Shown here: piece by piece, positions 52,988 to 61,087 of the stretch
Layout of the letters: each line of letters starts with the position of its first letter
Position numbering within the stretch: the stretch's first letter is position 1
Source of the DNA: Pseudomonadota bacterium
Lineage (GTDB): Bacteria > Pseudomonadota > Alphaproteobacteria > Rhizobiales > Methylopilaceae
Direction: 5' to 3'
Length of the DNA: 64,000 bases
Assembly: GCA_023430145.1 (NCBI GenBank)
Contig: JAEZCD010000095.1
Span: 1 to 64,000 of the forward strand
Program-made: the position numbers and the translations under genes
Notes under the pieces: model-generated
Seen by the model: the letters and a program-made list of their open reading frames with translations, nothing else
Database searches by the model: none
What the model was told of the DNA's origin: nothing

Positions 52988-53001
52988 CGCAATAGGTTGC
53001 G
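52988..53001. promoter_or_regulatory. inverted repeat upstream of the sigma-54 promoter
   Basis: CGCAA (52988-52992) and TTGCG (52997-53001) flank a 4-nt centre, 20 nt upstream of the -24 box. It could be an activator site, though it is closer than most enhancers. A second feature nearby is a copy of GCCAAGTTT at 53037-53045, matching the one that overlaps the -24 box at 52965-52973. Confidence 0.35.
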
Positions 53002-53071
53002 CGGAATCGCCGCGGGCGGCACGGCGCGCTCGAACTGCCAAGTTTATTTGCACTGGAAAGGAAGTTTGCGC

Positions 53072-53287
53072 TCAGCCGTGCCGGTTGCCGCATTGCGGGC
53101 AGGCGACCTCGAGCAGATAGCCGAACCAGATTCCCTGGCAGCGGCTGCACCAGTGGCCGGTCGCCTGCCGGCTCGGCATGCCGAGTCGGCGGGCGAAGTC
53201 GCTCTCGCCGAGCAGCCGCGGGGGCGAGCCGCTCGGCCGGACGCGCCACTGCGGGAACGGCACGACGTCGTCGCGATCCTCGGTCAC
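53072..53287 (-). CDS. small zinc-ribbon protein coupled to the sigma-54 activator
   Basis: A 71-residue protein starting at GTG 53287, which overlaps the activator's stop (GTGA). The C-terminal half has two Cys pairs, CSRC and CPQC, 18 residues apart, giving a zinc ribbon or rubredoxin-like knuckle. The N-terminus (VVPFPQWRVRPSGSP) is unstructured. It ends about 200 nt before the hydrogenase start codon. The function is unknown; it may assist metal delivery or regulate the activator. Confidence 0.7.
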   Translation of the reverse strand: MTEDRDDVVPFPQWRVRPSGSPPRLLGESDFARRLGMPSRQATGHWCSRCQGIWFGYLLEVACPQCGNRHG

Positions 53288-54732
53288 GGCGCCGCCTCGG
53301 CGAGGCCGTAGCGCTTGATCTTGTTGGCGAGGCCGACGCGGGAGAGGCCGAGCTCGTCGGCCGCCTTGCTCTGGTTCCAGCGGTGCTTGTGCAGGCACTC
53401 GCCGACGAGATGCCGCTCGAGCGTCTCGACGCGATCCTTCAGCGTCTTGCCCTCCGGCAGGTAGCCGCCGAGGCCCTCGCGCGCCCGCGGCACGGCCGCC
53501 TGCATCGCCGGCGACAGATGCCGTGTCGTCAGGTACTCGCCGTCCTTGGCGAGAGCGACGAGGCGGCGGATCTCGTTCTCGAGCTCGCGCACATTGCCGG
53601 GGAAATCGTAGGCCATGAGCTTGTCGATCAGGCTCGCCGAGATGCCGAGGATCTTGCGGCCCATCACCTCGCTGTGCTTGGCGGCGAAGAACTCCGCCAG
53701 GACCGGGATATCGTCGACGCGGCTCTTCAGCGGCGGCACCTCCAGCTCGAAGCCCTTGAGCCGGAAATAGAGGTCCTGCCGGAACTCGCGCCTCGCCACC
53801 ATCTCCTGCAGCGAGCGGTTCGAGGCGGCGATGATGCGCACATTGCAGGTCGTGACCTGGTCGGAGCCGAGCGGCTTCACCTCGCCTTCCTGCAGGAAGC
53901 GCAGGAGGCTCACCTGGAAGGCCGGCGAGATTTCCGAGATCTCGTCGAGAAAGACGGTGCCGCCGTCGGCGGCCCGAAACAGCCCCAGCCGGTCGGAGAT
54001 CGCGCCTGTGTAGGCGCCGCGCTTGTGGCCGAACAGCTCGGAATGCAGGAGCTCGCCCGGCATGCCGCCGCAGTTCTGCACGAGCAGCGGGCTCGCCTTG
54101 CGGCTCGAATTGTAGTGGATGGCGCGCGCCAAGAGCTCCTTGCCGGTGCCGGTGTCGCCCTGGATGAGGATCGGCAGCTCGGTCCGCGCCGCGTTGCGGG
54201 CGAGGTTGCACAGCTCGCTCATCGCCTCGCTGATGAAGACGAGTTTTTCGAAGCGCTGGCGCTCGGCCCGGAACGGCGATGCGTGGCGATCGAGGAACAG
54301 CGAGGGCTCGCCCGAGATCTTGAACTCGCGCGAGAGAATGCGGTGACGGCGGGCGAGCTCGCGCGTCTCGAGGCCGCGCTTGACGATCAGGCAGACCTGC
54401 TCGGGGTCGAGCGGATGGCGCACGAACTGGAAGATCGCCGCCTGGGCGATCGCCTTGCTCGCCGAGTCCGAGCGGCTCTCCAGCGCCAGCACGCGGATGA
54501 TGTCGGGATGCGAGGTCCTGAGGCTGGTGAGGAGCGCGAGCCCGTCGCTGCTGCCTTCGCCCTCGTTGGCGAGCACCAGATCGACATGCAGGTCGGCGAG
54601 CAGGGCGTTGGTTTCCGCCGCGCTACGGGCGATGTGCACGCGGTAGCTGTACTTCCGGTCGAGCTGCTCGGCCACGGGCTCCCACTCGGTGAGGTCCGCC
54701 GCGACGATGAGCACGGTGCCGAAACCGTCCAT
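53284..54732 (-). CDS. sigma-54-dependent activator (HoxA/NtrC family) with degenerate receiver
   Basis: A 482-residue transcription activator. Residues 1-125 form a receiver-like domain in which the phospho-accepting Asp position is Asn56 (VLANEGEG), the acidic pocket reads VAADL, and the conserved Lys is His (RHPLD). The AAA+ domain has Walker A GDTGTGKE (192-199), the sigma-54 contact loop GAYTGA (239-244) and Walker B GGTVFLDEI. A Fis-type helix-turn-helix lies at about 440-475. It should drive the hydrogenase promoter without phosphorylation control. Confidence 0.92.
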   Translation of the reverse strand: MDGFGTVLIVAADLTEWEPVAEQLDRKYSYRVHIARSAAETNALLADLHVDLVLANEGEGSSDGLALLTSLRTSHPDIIRVLALESRSDSASKAIAQAAIFQFVRHPLDPEQVCLIVKRGLETRELARRHRILSREFKISGEPSLFLDRHASPFRAERQRFEKLVFISEAMSELCNLARNAARTELPILIQGDTGTGKELLARAIHYNSSRKASPLLVQNCGGMPGELLHSELFGHKRGAYTGAISDRLGLFRAADGGTVFLDEISEISPAFQVSLLRFLQEGEVKPLGSDQVTTCNVRIIAASNRSLQEMVARREFRQDLYFRLKGFELEVPPLKSRVDDIPVLAEFFAAKHSEVMGRKILGISASLIDKLMAYDFPGNVRELENEIRRLVALAKDGEYLTTRHLSPAMQAAVPRAREGLGGYLPEGKTLKDRVETLERHLVGECLHKHRWNQSKAADELGLSRVGLANKIKRYGLAEAAP

Positions 54733-54751
54733 GAATCTTCATTTCCGTTTT

Positions 54752-54785
54752 GCATACGCGCTTAGCATGCGGCCTCGCATGCGGC
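54752..54785. repeat. GCATGCGGC direct repeats upstream of the activator
   Basis: GCATGCGGC occurs at 54765-54773 and 54777-54785, 12 bp apart, with a weaker GCATACGCG at 54752-54760. They lie 20-53 nt upstream of the activator start codon. The near-helical spacing suits a regulator binding site on one face of the DNA. Confidence 0.45.
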
Positions 54786-54875
54786 AATGATCGGAGCCTT
54801 CAGGATGCCTTCAGGGACGCACCGCAGGCCCGGCGCGACGAGTGACAACACCCCCGCACGACCGAAGCTGCCGCT

Positions 54876-55643
54876 TCACTGAGCGTTCCCGTCGCCGCCG
54901 TGAACGGTGCGGAACGAGTAATTGCGGGTGCAGCATCGGCTGATGCGCCATTCGATCGGCCGTCCGTCGAAGCCCCGGATCAGTCGATCGATTTCGAGCA
55001 GCGGCGCGCCCGGCTCGATCCGCAGCAGCGCCGCCTCGATCGGGGTGGCGACGACCGCCCTGAGATCCTCGACCGCATCGCGCACCAGGATCCCGTACTT
55101 CCGACCGAAGTGCTCGTAAAGGTGCGGCGGCAACTCGGATGCCCGCGCCGGCTCCAGCCCAGGGAACAGCGCGAACGGGAGAACGAGGCGCTCCACGATC
55201 ACCGGCTGGTCGCCGAAGTACCGCACGCGCTCGATCCGGATCACCTTGCTCTGCCGGCGCAGACGCAGCCTATCCTCCTCCGCATCGTCAGCCGTGTCCT
55301 TGACGTGACTGACGATGCGCGCCGTCGGTATATCGCTCCGGCCGTCCGGCCCGACGAGCCTCAGAAGGTGAGACAGGGCGCGGTTGCCGTCATAGACCGC
55401 GACGAAGGTGCCTCGGCCGTGCCGGCGGACGAGCTTGCCCTCGGCGACGAGCAGGTCCACCGCCTTTCGCAGCGTGCCTTGGGCGACGTCGTACTCGACA
55501 GAGAGCGCCTGCTCCGAGGGCAGACTGTCGCCCGCCGCCCATTCGCCGGACGCAATCCGTGCCAGCAGGGCATCGCGCACGCGCGTATAGAGCGGCCGCG
55601 CGTCCTGCGCGATCCCGGGGACTGGCCCTTTGCTGCTCGGCAT
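54876..55643 (-). CDS. GntR-family regulator, HutC/UTRA subfamily
   Basis: A 255-residue regulator with an N-terminal winged helix (residues about 15-80: PLYTRVRDALLARIASGEW, LPSEQALSVEYDVAQGTLRKAVDLL, RRHGRGTFV) and a C-terminal UTRA ligand-binding domain. HutC-type ligands are often amino acids, amines or sugars. The ATG at 55643 follows GGAG by 8 nt. It diverges from a polyamine-type ABC operon, which it probably represses. Confidence 0.92.
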   Translation of the reverse strand: MPSSKGPVPGIAQDARPLYTRVRDALLARIASGEWAAGDSLPSEQALSVEYDVAQGTLRKAVDLLVAEGKLVRRHGRGTFVAVYDGNRALSHLLRLVGPDGRSDIPTARIVSHVKDTADDAEEDRLRLRRQSKVIRIERVRYFGDQPVIVERLVLPFALFPGLEPARASELPPHLYEHFGRKYGILVRDAVEDLRAVVATPIEAALLRIEPGAPLLEIDRLIRGFDGRPIEWRISRCCTRNYSFRTVHGGDGNAQ

Positions 55644-55738
55644 CGATACTCCGTCCTCTTTGCGAGTGCCGACGATCCCGCCCTGGACCGGTGCTCGGCC
55701 AACGCCGTTGACACCGGGCGTTTCGTCTTTGGTAGTGA

Positions 55739-55752
55739 TATAGAAGACTATA
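55739..55752. promoter_or_regulatory. candidate HutC-type operator
   Basis: TATAG-AAGA-CTATA is a perfect 5-bp inverted repeat midway between the regulator and the binding-protein gene, 102 nt before the latter's ATG. It resembles the TATAG-CTATA half-sites of HutC/YvoA-type operators. TTGACA stands at 55708-55713, but no well-spaced -10 was found. Confidence 0.45.
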
Positions 55753-55853
55753 AGTCCGGCGCCAATGCACACGCATCTGGATGCCGGACGGGGGAAGCGA
55801 CCGTGGAGGCGTCCGTTGGGGATCTGGCCGATCCCGCCATAAGGAGCCTGCAC

Positions 55854-56897
55854 ATGACGTTGAGCCGCCGCGCACTCATCGCGTCCTCCATGGCCGCCGG
55901 AACCGCCGGCCTGCTGGGTCTCCCGGCCCTCTCGCAGCCGAGGACGCTGGTCCTCGGCTCGTTCGGCGGCATCTTCGAATCGGCGCTGAAGGCGATGGCG
56001 CCCGACATCGCCAAGGCAGGATACGAGCTCCAACTCGCCATCGGCGGCTCCCAGCTCACCCTCACCAAGCTGCAGGCGGCCGGGGACCGCTCCCCCTTCG
56101 ATGCCGTCATGATGACGGCCGAGGCGACGCTGACGGCGTCGCAGCGCGGCCTGCTGCGACCCGTCACGGCCAGGGAGATACCCGCGCTGCCGACGATCCA
56201 GCAGCGGCTCCTCAAGCCGTTCGAGGTCGCGGGCGGATACGCGTCGACCCCCTTGCACTGGAAGGCGATCGGCATCCTCTGGCGCAAGGATCTGGTCCCG
56301 TTCGAGATCACGTCCTGGCACGACCTGTGGCGGCCCGAGCTGAAGGGAAGGATCAGCGTCCAGAACATGCCGACGCTCGGCGCCGCCTCCCTCTTGATCA
56401 CCGCGGCCATCATCAATGGCGGCAGCGCCTCGAACGTCGAGCCGGGCTGGAAGGCGATGCTGGCCCTGCGCCCGAACATCCGCGACTTCTACACGGTGTC
56501 CTCGAACGCGCTCACCTCGCTCGTGGCCGGCGACACCTGGGTGAGCGTCAACGTCGCCGATCTCGGCGTGCCGCTCGCCTCGCGCAACGTCTTCGCCACC
56601 GTGCCGAAGGAAGGCGCGCCCTATTCCCCGGAAGGGCTCGGCTACCCCAAGCGCGCGCCCGCCGGCGACGCCGCCTTCGGCTTCGCCGACTACATGCTGA
56701 GCCCCGTGGCGCAGGAGCGGTGGGCCAGCCTCGCCAAGGTCGCGCCATCGATCGACATGCCGATCCCGGCCGCGCTCGCCAAGGAGATCGTCGAGAGCGA
56801 CGCCATTCTCGGCAGCCTGCTCGACATCAACTTCCTCGAGATGGGCATGCAGATGCCCGGCTGGGCCGACCGCTGGCGCAAGGAGATCGTCGGCTGA
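55854..56897 (+). CDS. polyamine/opine-type ABC substrate-binding protein
   Basis: A 347-residue periplasmic binding protein of the PotD/family 6-like group. The leader has a Tat motif (LSRRALIASS) and ends near residue 27 (LSQPRTL). Typical pieces are VLGSFGGIFESALK near the mature N-terminus and WHDLWRPELKGRISV mid-protein. AAGGAG precedes the ATG. It opens an operon of binding protein, two permeases, ATPase and an M19 dipeptidase homologue. Confidence 0.92.
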   Translation: MTLSRRALIASSMAAGTAGLLGLPALSQPRTLVLGSFGGIFESALKAMAPDIAKAGYELQLAIGGSQLTLTKLQAAGDRSPFDAVMMTAEATLTASQRGLLRPVTAREIPALPTIQQRLLKPFEVAGGYASTPLHWKAIGILWRKDLVPFEITSWHDLWRPELKGRISVQNMPTLGAASLLITAAIINGGSASNVEPGWKAMLALRPNIRDFYTVSSNALTSLVAGDTWVSVNVADLGVPLASRNVFATVPKEGAPYSPEGLGYPKRAPAGDAAFGFADYMLSPVAQERWASLAKVAPSIDMPIPAALAKEIVESDAILGSLLDINFLEMGMQMPGWADRWRKEIVG

Positions 56898-56913
56898 AGC
56901 CGGCGCCACGAGG

Positions 56914-57756
56914 ATGCACGGCTTCGACGACGGCTCCGCCTCCCGGCGCGCCGGCTGGCTTTCCCTGCCAGGCTTCGCGCTGCTGCTGCCGTTCTTCGCC
57001 GCTCCGGTCCTGCTGCTGCTCGTCAGCAGCCTGCAGAGCGGCCCGAACGGCGCGGCGGTCTGGAGTCTCGCTCACTATCGGGAGATCCTGAGCAGCTCCT
57101 ACTACCTCGCCGCGTTCGGCAGGACGCTGGGGCTCGGGCTCGGGATCATGGTCGCCAGCGCGGCGCTCGGCCTGCCGCTCGCCTATTTCATGGTCCGCAA
57201 TCCGCGATGGCAGACGCCGCTGCTGGCCGCGCTGGCCGGCCCGCTCTTCGTCAACGTCGTCGCCCGCCTCTATGGCTGGCAGCTGCTGCTCGCCGACAGC
57301 GGCCCGGTGAACGCGGGCCTGGAAGCGATCATCCCGGGCTTCGAGGCGATCCGCTTCTCCGGCTCGCTGCTCGGCGTCTGCATCGTCATGCTGCACGTGA
57401 TGCTGCCCTACATGGTGTTCGCGCTCTTCAACAGCATGCAGGGCATCGATCCGGCGATCTGGGATGCCGCCGAGACGCTCGGGGCCAATGCGCTCGACAG
57501 CTTCCTGAAGGTCGCCTTACCGCTCTCCGTTCCGGGCCTCGTCACCGGAGCCATCCTCGTGTTCACCCTCGCGGCATCGTCGTTCGTGGTGCCGGCGGTG
57601 ATGGGCGGGGGCAAGGTCAACACGTTCCCGACCCTCGTCTACCTCGAGGCCATGGCGCTGAACTTCTCGACCGCCGCGGCGATCGCCGTCTGCCTGCTCG
57701 TCGTCCTGCTGCCGCTCGGCCGCCTGTCGGCGATCGTCCGTGAGGGTGGGCGATGA
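56914..57756 (+). CDS. polyamine/opine-type ABC permease, PotB-like
   Basis: A 280-residue permease with six membrane helices and the EAA loop DAAETLGANALDSFLKVALPLS near residue 187. It starts 16 nt after the binding-protein stop codon, without the intergenic hairpin seen in the dipeptide-type operons, and overlaps the next gene by 4 nt. Confidence 0.92.
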   Translation: MHGFDDGSASRRAGWLSLPGFALLLPFFAAPVLLLLVSSLQSGPNGAAVWSLAHYREILSSSYYLAAFGRTLGLGLGIMVASAALGLPLAYFMVRNPRWQTPLLAALAGPLFVNVVARLYGWQLLLADSGPVNAGLEAIIPGFEAIRFSGSLLGVCIVMLHVMLPYMVFALFNSMQGIDPAIWDAAETLGANALDSFLKVALPLSVPGLVTGAILVFTLAASSFVVPAVMGGGKVNTFPTLVYLEAMALNFSTAAAIAVCLLVVLLPLGRLSAIVREGGR

Positions 57757-58553
57757 ACCGGCTGACGCGCATCCTCGGCCCGCTCTATGGCGTCGCGGTC
57801 GCGATCTTTCTCCTCTCGCCCCTGCTGATCGTGATCGCCGTCTCGTTCAATGCCGACGAGTTCGTGGCGTTCCCGCCCGCGGGTCTGTCGCTGCGCTGGT
57901 ATCGCGCGCTGCTGCTGAGCCCGGACATGTTCCACGCCTTCGCGCTCAGCATCCAGATCGCGATCCTCGCCGCATCGCTCGGCGTGGTGATCGCGCTGCC
58001 GACATCGCTGCTGCTCGTCCGCTATCGCTGGCGCGGCAATGTCGTCATGCGGAGCCTGGCGCTCGGGCCGCTGATCCTGCCGGAGGTCCTGCTCGGGCTC
58101 GCCCTGCTGCAGTTCAGCGAAGCAGTGCTCGGGCGCGGGCCGGAGTTCTGGTACCTCGTCGTCGGCCATGTCCTGATCGTCTTGCCCTTCTGCGTGCAGA
58201 TCCTGGCGAGCGCGCTCAGCACCTTCAACCGCGAGATCGAGGATGCGGCGCAGACGCTCGGCGCCAACCCCGCGCAGACCTTCTGGCTGGTGACGCTGCC
58301 CGGAATTCGCAACGGCATCGCCTCGGCGCTGCTCCTCAGCTTCATCTTCTCGTTCGACAATGTCGCGATCTCGCTCTTCCTGACCGCGCCGGGCCTCGCG
58401 ACGCTGCCGATCCGCATGTACGAGCACGCCACCTACAGCAGCGACCCGCTGCTCGCGGCCATCTCCGCCGTCCTCGTCGTCGTCGGCATGGCGCTGATGC
58501 TGCTGATCGGTCGCTTCCGTGGCTTTGCGAACATCGCCCAGTCGAGCCGGTAG
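57753..58553 (+). CDS. polyamine/opine-type ABC permease, PotC-like
   Basis: The partner permease, 266 residues, ATGA-coupled. The EAA loop EDAAQTLGANPAQTFWLVTLPG lies near residue 165, and the six helices are evenly distributed. The periplasmic loop has FPPAGLSLRWYRALL, common to this family. Confidence 0.92.
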   Translation: MNRLTRILGPLYGVAVAIFLLSPLLIVIAVSFNADEFVAFPPAGLSLRWYRALLLSPDMFHAFALSIQIAILAASLGVVIALPTSLLLVRYRWRGNVVMRSLALGPLILPEVLLGLALLQFSEAVLGRGPEFWYLVVGHVLIVLPFCVQILASALSTFNREIEDAAQTLGANPAQTFWLVTLPGIRNGIASALLLSFIFSFDNVAISLFLTAPGLATLPIRMYEHATYSSDPLLAAISAVLVVVGMALMLLIGRFRGFANIAQSSR

Positions 58554-58559
58554 CGCGCG

Positions 58560-59636
58560 ATGCCGTACATCTCCATCACGGGCCTCACGAAGCGCTTCTC
58601 GGCCAATGCCGGCGTCCAGGGGATCGATCTCGCGATCGAGAAGGGCGAGGCGCTGTGCCTGCTCGGCGCCAGCGGTTGCGGCAAGACCACGCTGCTGCGC
58701 CTCGTCGCCGGGCTGCTCGTGCCCGATCGCGGCCGGATCGAGCTCGACGGGCGCGACATCACCGAGCTGCCGGCCTATCGCCGCGATATCGGCATGGTGT
58801 TCCAGACCTGGGCGCTGTTCCCGCACCTCACGGTCTCGCGCAACATCGAGTTCGGCCTGAAGCTCCGGCATGTCGACGCGGCGATGCGAAAGCGGCGCGT
58901 CGGCGAGCTGCTCGATCTCGTCGGCCTCTCGGCGCTGGCCGAGCGCATGCCGCGACAGCTCAGCGGCGGCCAGCAGCAGCGCGTCGCCCTGGCGCGGGCG
59001 CTCGTCACCAATCCGCGGGTGCTGCTTCTCGACGAGCCGATGAGCAGCCTCGACTTCAACACCCGCACGCAGCTGCGCCAGGAGCTTCGCGCCCTGCAGC
59101 GCGAAGTCGGCGTCACCGCGATCTATGTGACGCACGACTACAGCGAGGCGGTCGCGGTCGCCGACCGGACCGTCCTGATGCACGACGGCGTCATTGTCGA
59201 ACAGGCGCCGACCCGCGCCCTGTTCAAACGCCCCCGGACCCGCTTCGCCGCCGAGTTCCTCAATCTGCACAATGTCCTGCACGGCGAGGTCGTCGCCGCA
59301 TCGGCGGCCGGCGTCCGCATCCGGCTGAACGACGCCGCGACCGTGAGCGTGCCGGGAGACGCGTTCGCCGACGGCGTCCCGATGCCCGGGACGCGCATCG
59401 CTCTCGGCTTCGATCAATGGGACGCCGACTTCCGCGAGGGCGAGGCCGCAGCCTGTGCCTTCGGCGGCTGCGTCGAGCAGACCGCGATCGAGAGCGGCCA
59501 CACTCGGTTCGTCATCAGGCTCGATGGCGGTCTCGGGCTCTTCAACGTCAGGCGACCCGGCCTGTCCGAACTGCCCAAGGGCACACGCTGCGCGGTGACG
59601 CTCGACGGTACCAAGAGCTGGCCCCTACGCGACTGA
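58560..59636 (+). CDS. polyamine/opine-type ABC ATP-binding protein, PotA-like
   Basis: A 358-residue ATPase with Walker A GASGCGKTT (near 37), Q-loop FQTWALFPHLTV, signature LSGGQQQRVALARAL and Walker B DEPMSSLDF, then a TOBE domain from about 275. It lies 6 nt after the permease and 27 nt before the dipeptidase gene. Confidence 0.94.
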   Translation: MPYISITGLTKRFSANAGVQGIDLAIEKGEALCLLGASGCGKTTLLRLVAGLLVPDRGRIELDGRDITELPAYRRDIGMVFQTWALFPHLTVSRNIEFGLKLRHVDAAMRKRRVGELLDLVGLSALAERMPRQLSGGQQQRVALARALVTNPRVLLLDEPMSSLDFNTRTQLRQELRALQREVGVTAIYVTHDYSEAVAVADRTVLMHDGVIVEQAPTRALFKRPRTRFAAEFLNLHNVLHGEVVAASAAGVRIRLNDAATVSVPGDAFADGVPMPGTRIALGFDQWDADFREGEAAACAFGGCVEQTAIESGHTRFVIRLDGGLGLFNVRRPGLSELPKGTRCAVTLDGTKSWPLRD

Positions 59637-59663
59637 CGATCCTGCGCCTCGAGGAGAGACTCC

Positions 59664-60701
59664 ATGACTATCCAGCCCGCCCTGTCGCGCGCGGCCCTGC
59701 GCCCGCTGCATCGGGACAACCTCGTCTTCAACGCCTGCGAGACGACCTCGCTGCAATGGGGCGACGACGTCTGGGTCGCCAAGCTCGCCCAATCGGGCGT
59801 CTCGGCCTGTTTCCATACGGTCGCCGTCGACGAGAGCCCCGAGCGGGCGCTGAAGGAAGCGGTCATCTGGAAGCGCTTCTACGAGGCGGACCCGAGGCTG
59901 AGGATCGGCCTCACGGCGGAGGATGCGCGCGCGGCGAAGGCCGCCGGCCAGACCGCCATGTACATGCATTGGCAGGGCATCGGCCCGCTCGGCGGGGACC
60001 TCGACCTCCTGGACGCGTTTCACGCGCTCGGGCTGCGCGTTCTTCAACCGACATATCAGTACCGCAATCTCGCCGGCGACGGCTGCGGCGAGCGCGTGCA
60101 ATCGGGGCTCAGCCGTTTCGGCGTGGCGCTGGTCGATCGTTGCAACACGCTCGGCATAGCGCTCGACGTCTCCCATGTCGGCGACGTGACATCGATGGAG
60201 ATCGTCGAGATGTCGCGCGCCCCCGTCATGGCGACCCATGTCGGCGTCCGGGCCATCAACGACACCGTCCGCAACAAGCCGGACGACCTGATCAAAGCGA
60301 TAGCCCGCGGCGGCGGCCTGATCGGCATCGCCGGGAAGTCCGGGTTCCTGCGCGCAGACGGCCTCGAGAACGGCTCGACGCTCGACGACTACGTCGCGCA
60401 CATGAAGTATGTCTGCGCCCTCGTCGGCACTGATCACGTGGCGATCGGCACCGACGTGTCCGACGACCGGCGCTATACACGCGCGTTCCTGGCGGAGTTC
60501 CATCGCAACTTCCCGGAAGTGGCGATCATCGGCGACAGCCTCGACGCTGCGAAGATGCATCCTGCCGGCCTGAAGAGTCCGGCCGATCTCGCCAACGTGA
60601 CGGAAGCGCTGGAGCGGCACGGCTTCGACGACGCCGACATCGTCAAGATCATCGGCGGAAACGTCGAGCGCGTTCTGAAAGCCTCGCTCCAGCCGACGTG
60701 A
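59664..60701 (+). CDS. M19 (membrane dipeptidase) family protein with altered metal site
   Basis: A 345-residue TIM-barrel protein of the renal-dipeptidase family. The second half keeps the family pattern: DVSHVGD (His of the SH motif), ATHVGVRAI (His) and IGTDVSDD (Asp). The first half does not: the usual DGHxD is FNACE near residue 28, and the bridging Glu is Gln in WQGIGPLGG. Either the metal centre is rebuilt or the protein is not a dipeptidase. Its place after a polyamine/opine importer suggests it acts on the imported compound. Confidence 0.8.
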   Translation: MTIQPALSRAALRPLHRDNLVFNACETTSLQWGDDVWVAKLAQSGVSACFHTVAVDESPERALKEAVIWKRFYEADPRLRIGLTAEDARAAKAAGQTAMYMHWQGIGPLGGDLDLLDAFHALGLRVLQPTYQYRNLAGDGCGERVQSGLSRFGVALVDRCNTLGIALDVSHVGDVTSMEIVEMSRAPVMATHVGVRAINDTVRNKPDDLIKAIARGGGLIGIAGKSGFLRADGLENGSTLDDYVAHMKYVCALVGTDHVAIGTDVSDDRRYTRAFLAEFHRNFPEVAIIGDSLDAAKMHPAGLKSPADLANVTEALERHGFDDADIVKIIGGNVERVLKASLQPT

Positions 60702-61087
60702 GCCGCAGGAGCGAATGGTTCGCCGCCGGCGGTCCCTCCGGAAGCCGGCTGCGGACTGCGTCGGCGCCGAAGTGCCGCCTCAGCCGCGTGGGCGGACGAG
60801 CCCACCGTGTGCCACTGCTTCCTGGTGCGGCGGAGCGACAAGCAGCTGATGCCGGCGCCTGCCGCGATGTGGACATTCTTGACCGCGAGCGGGGCGGCGT
60901 TCCTGCCGCCCTATCCGGTGCCCCCGCCGGTCCGTGACCGAGGCCGGCCGACGAGCCCGGCGATCCGTGACGGAATCCGTGGGCCGACCCGGAGAATGCG
61001 GATAAATCAGAATTTGAGTTGCGCACCTCAAACGCCCGGGTAGGGTGTCGACAACCCGCGAGAAACGCTGGGAACAGGGAGGATGCG
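60702..61087. other. intergenic region before the second CUT1 operon
   Basis: About 386 nt with no credible gene; the short frames in it are overlapping and lack start sites. The first 200 nt are very GC-rich, the last 80 nt AT-richer and contain a strong palindrome (61013-61032) and GATAAAT just before it, so the promoter of the following operon probably lies there. Confidence 0.5.
61013..61032. promoter_or_regulatory. 20-bp palindrome, candidate sugar-operon operator
   Basis: TTTGAG and CTCAAA arms enclose TTGCGCAC, whose centre TGCGCA is itself palindromic; only one base pair of the 20-bp site is mismatched. It lies 55 nt before the binding-protein start. The form is like LacI-family operators, but no regulator gene is adjacent in this window. 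Confidence 0.5.

Noticed and set aside
60698..61043. Short plus-strand frames between the dipeptidase and the CUT1 operon
   Set aside because: They overlap each other in different frames, have no ribosome site and show only GC-driven Arg/Pro/Ala composition.
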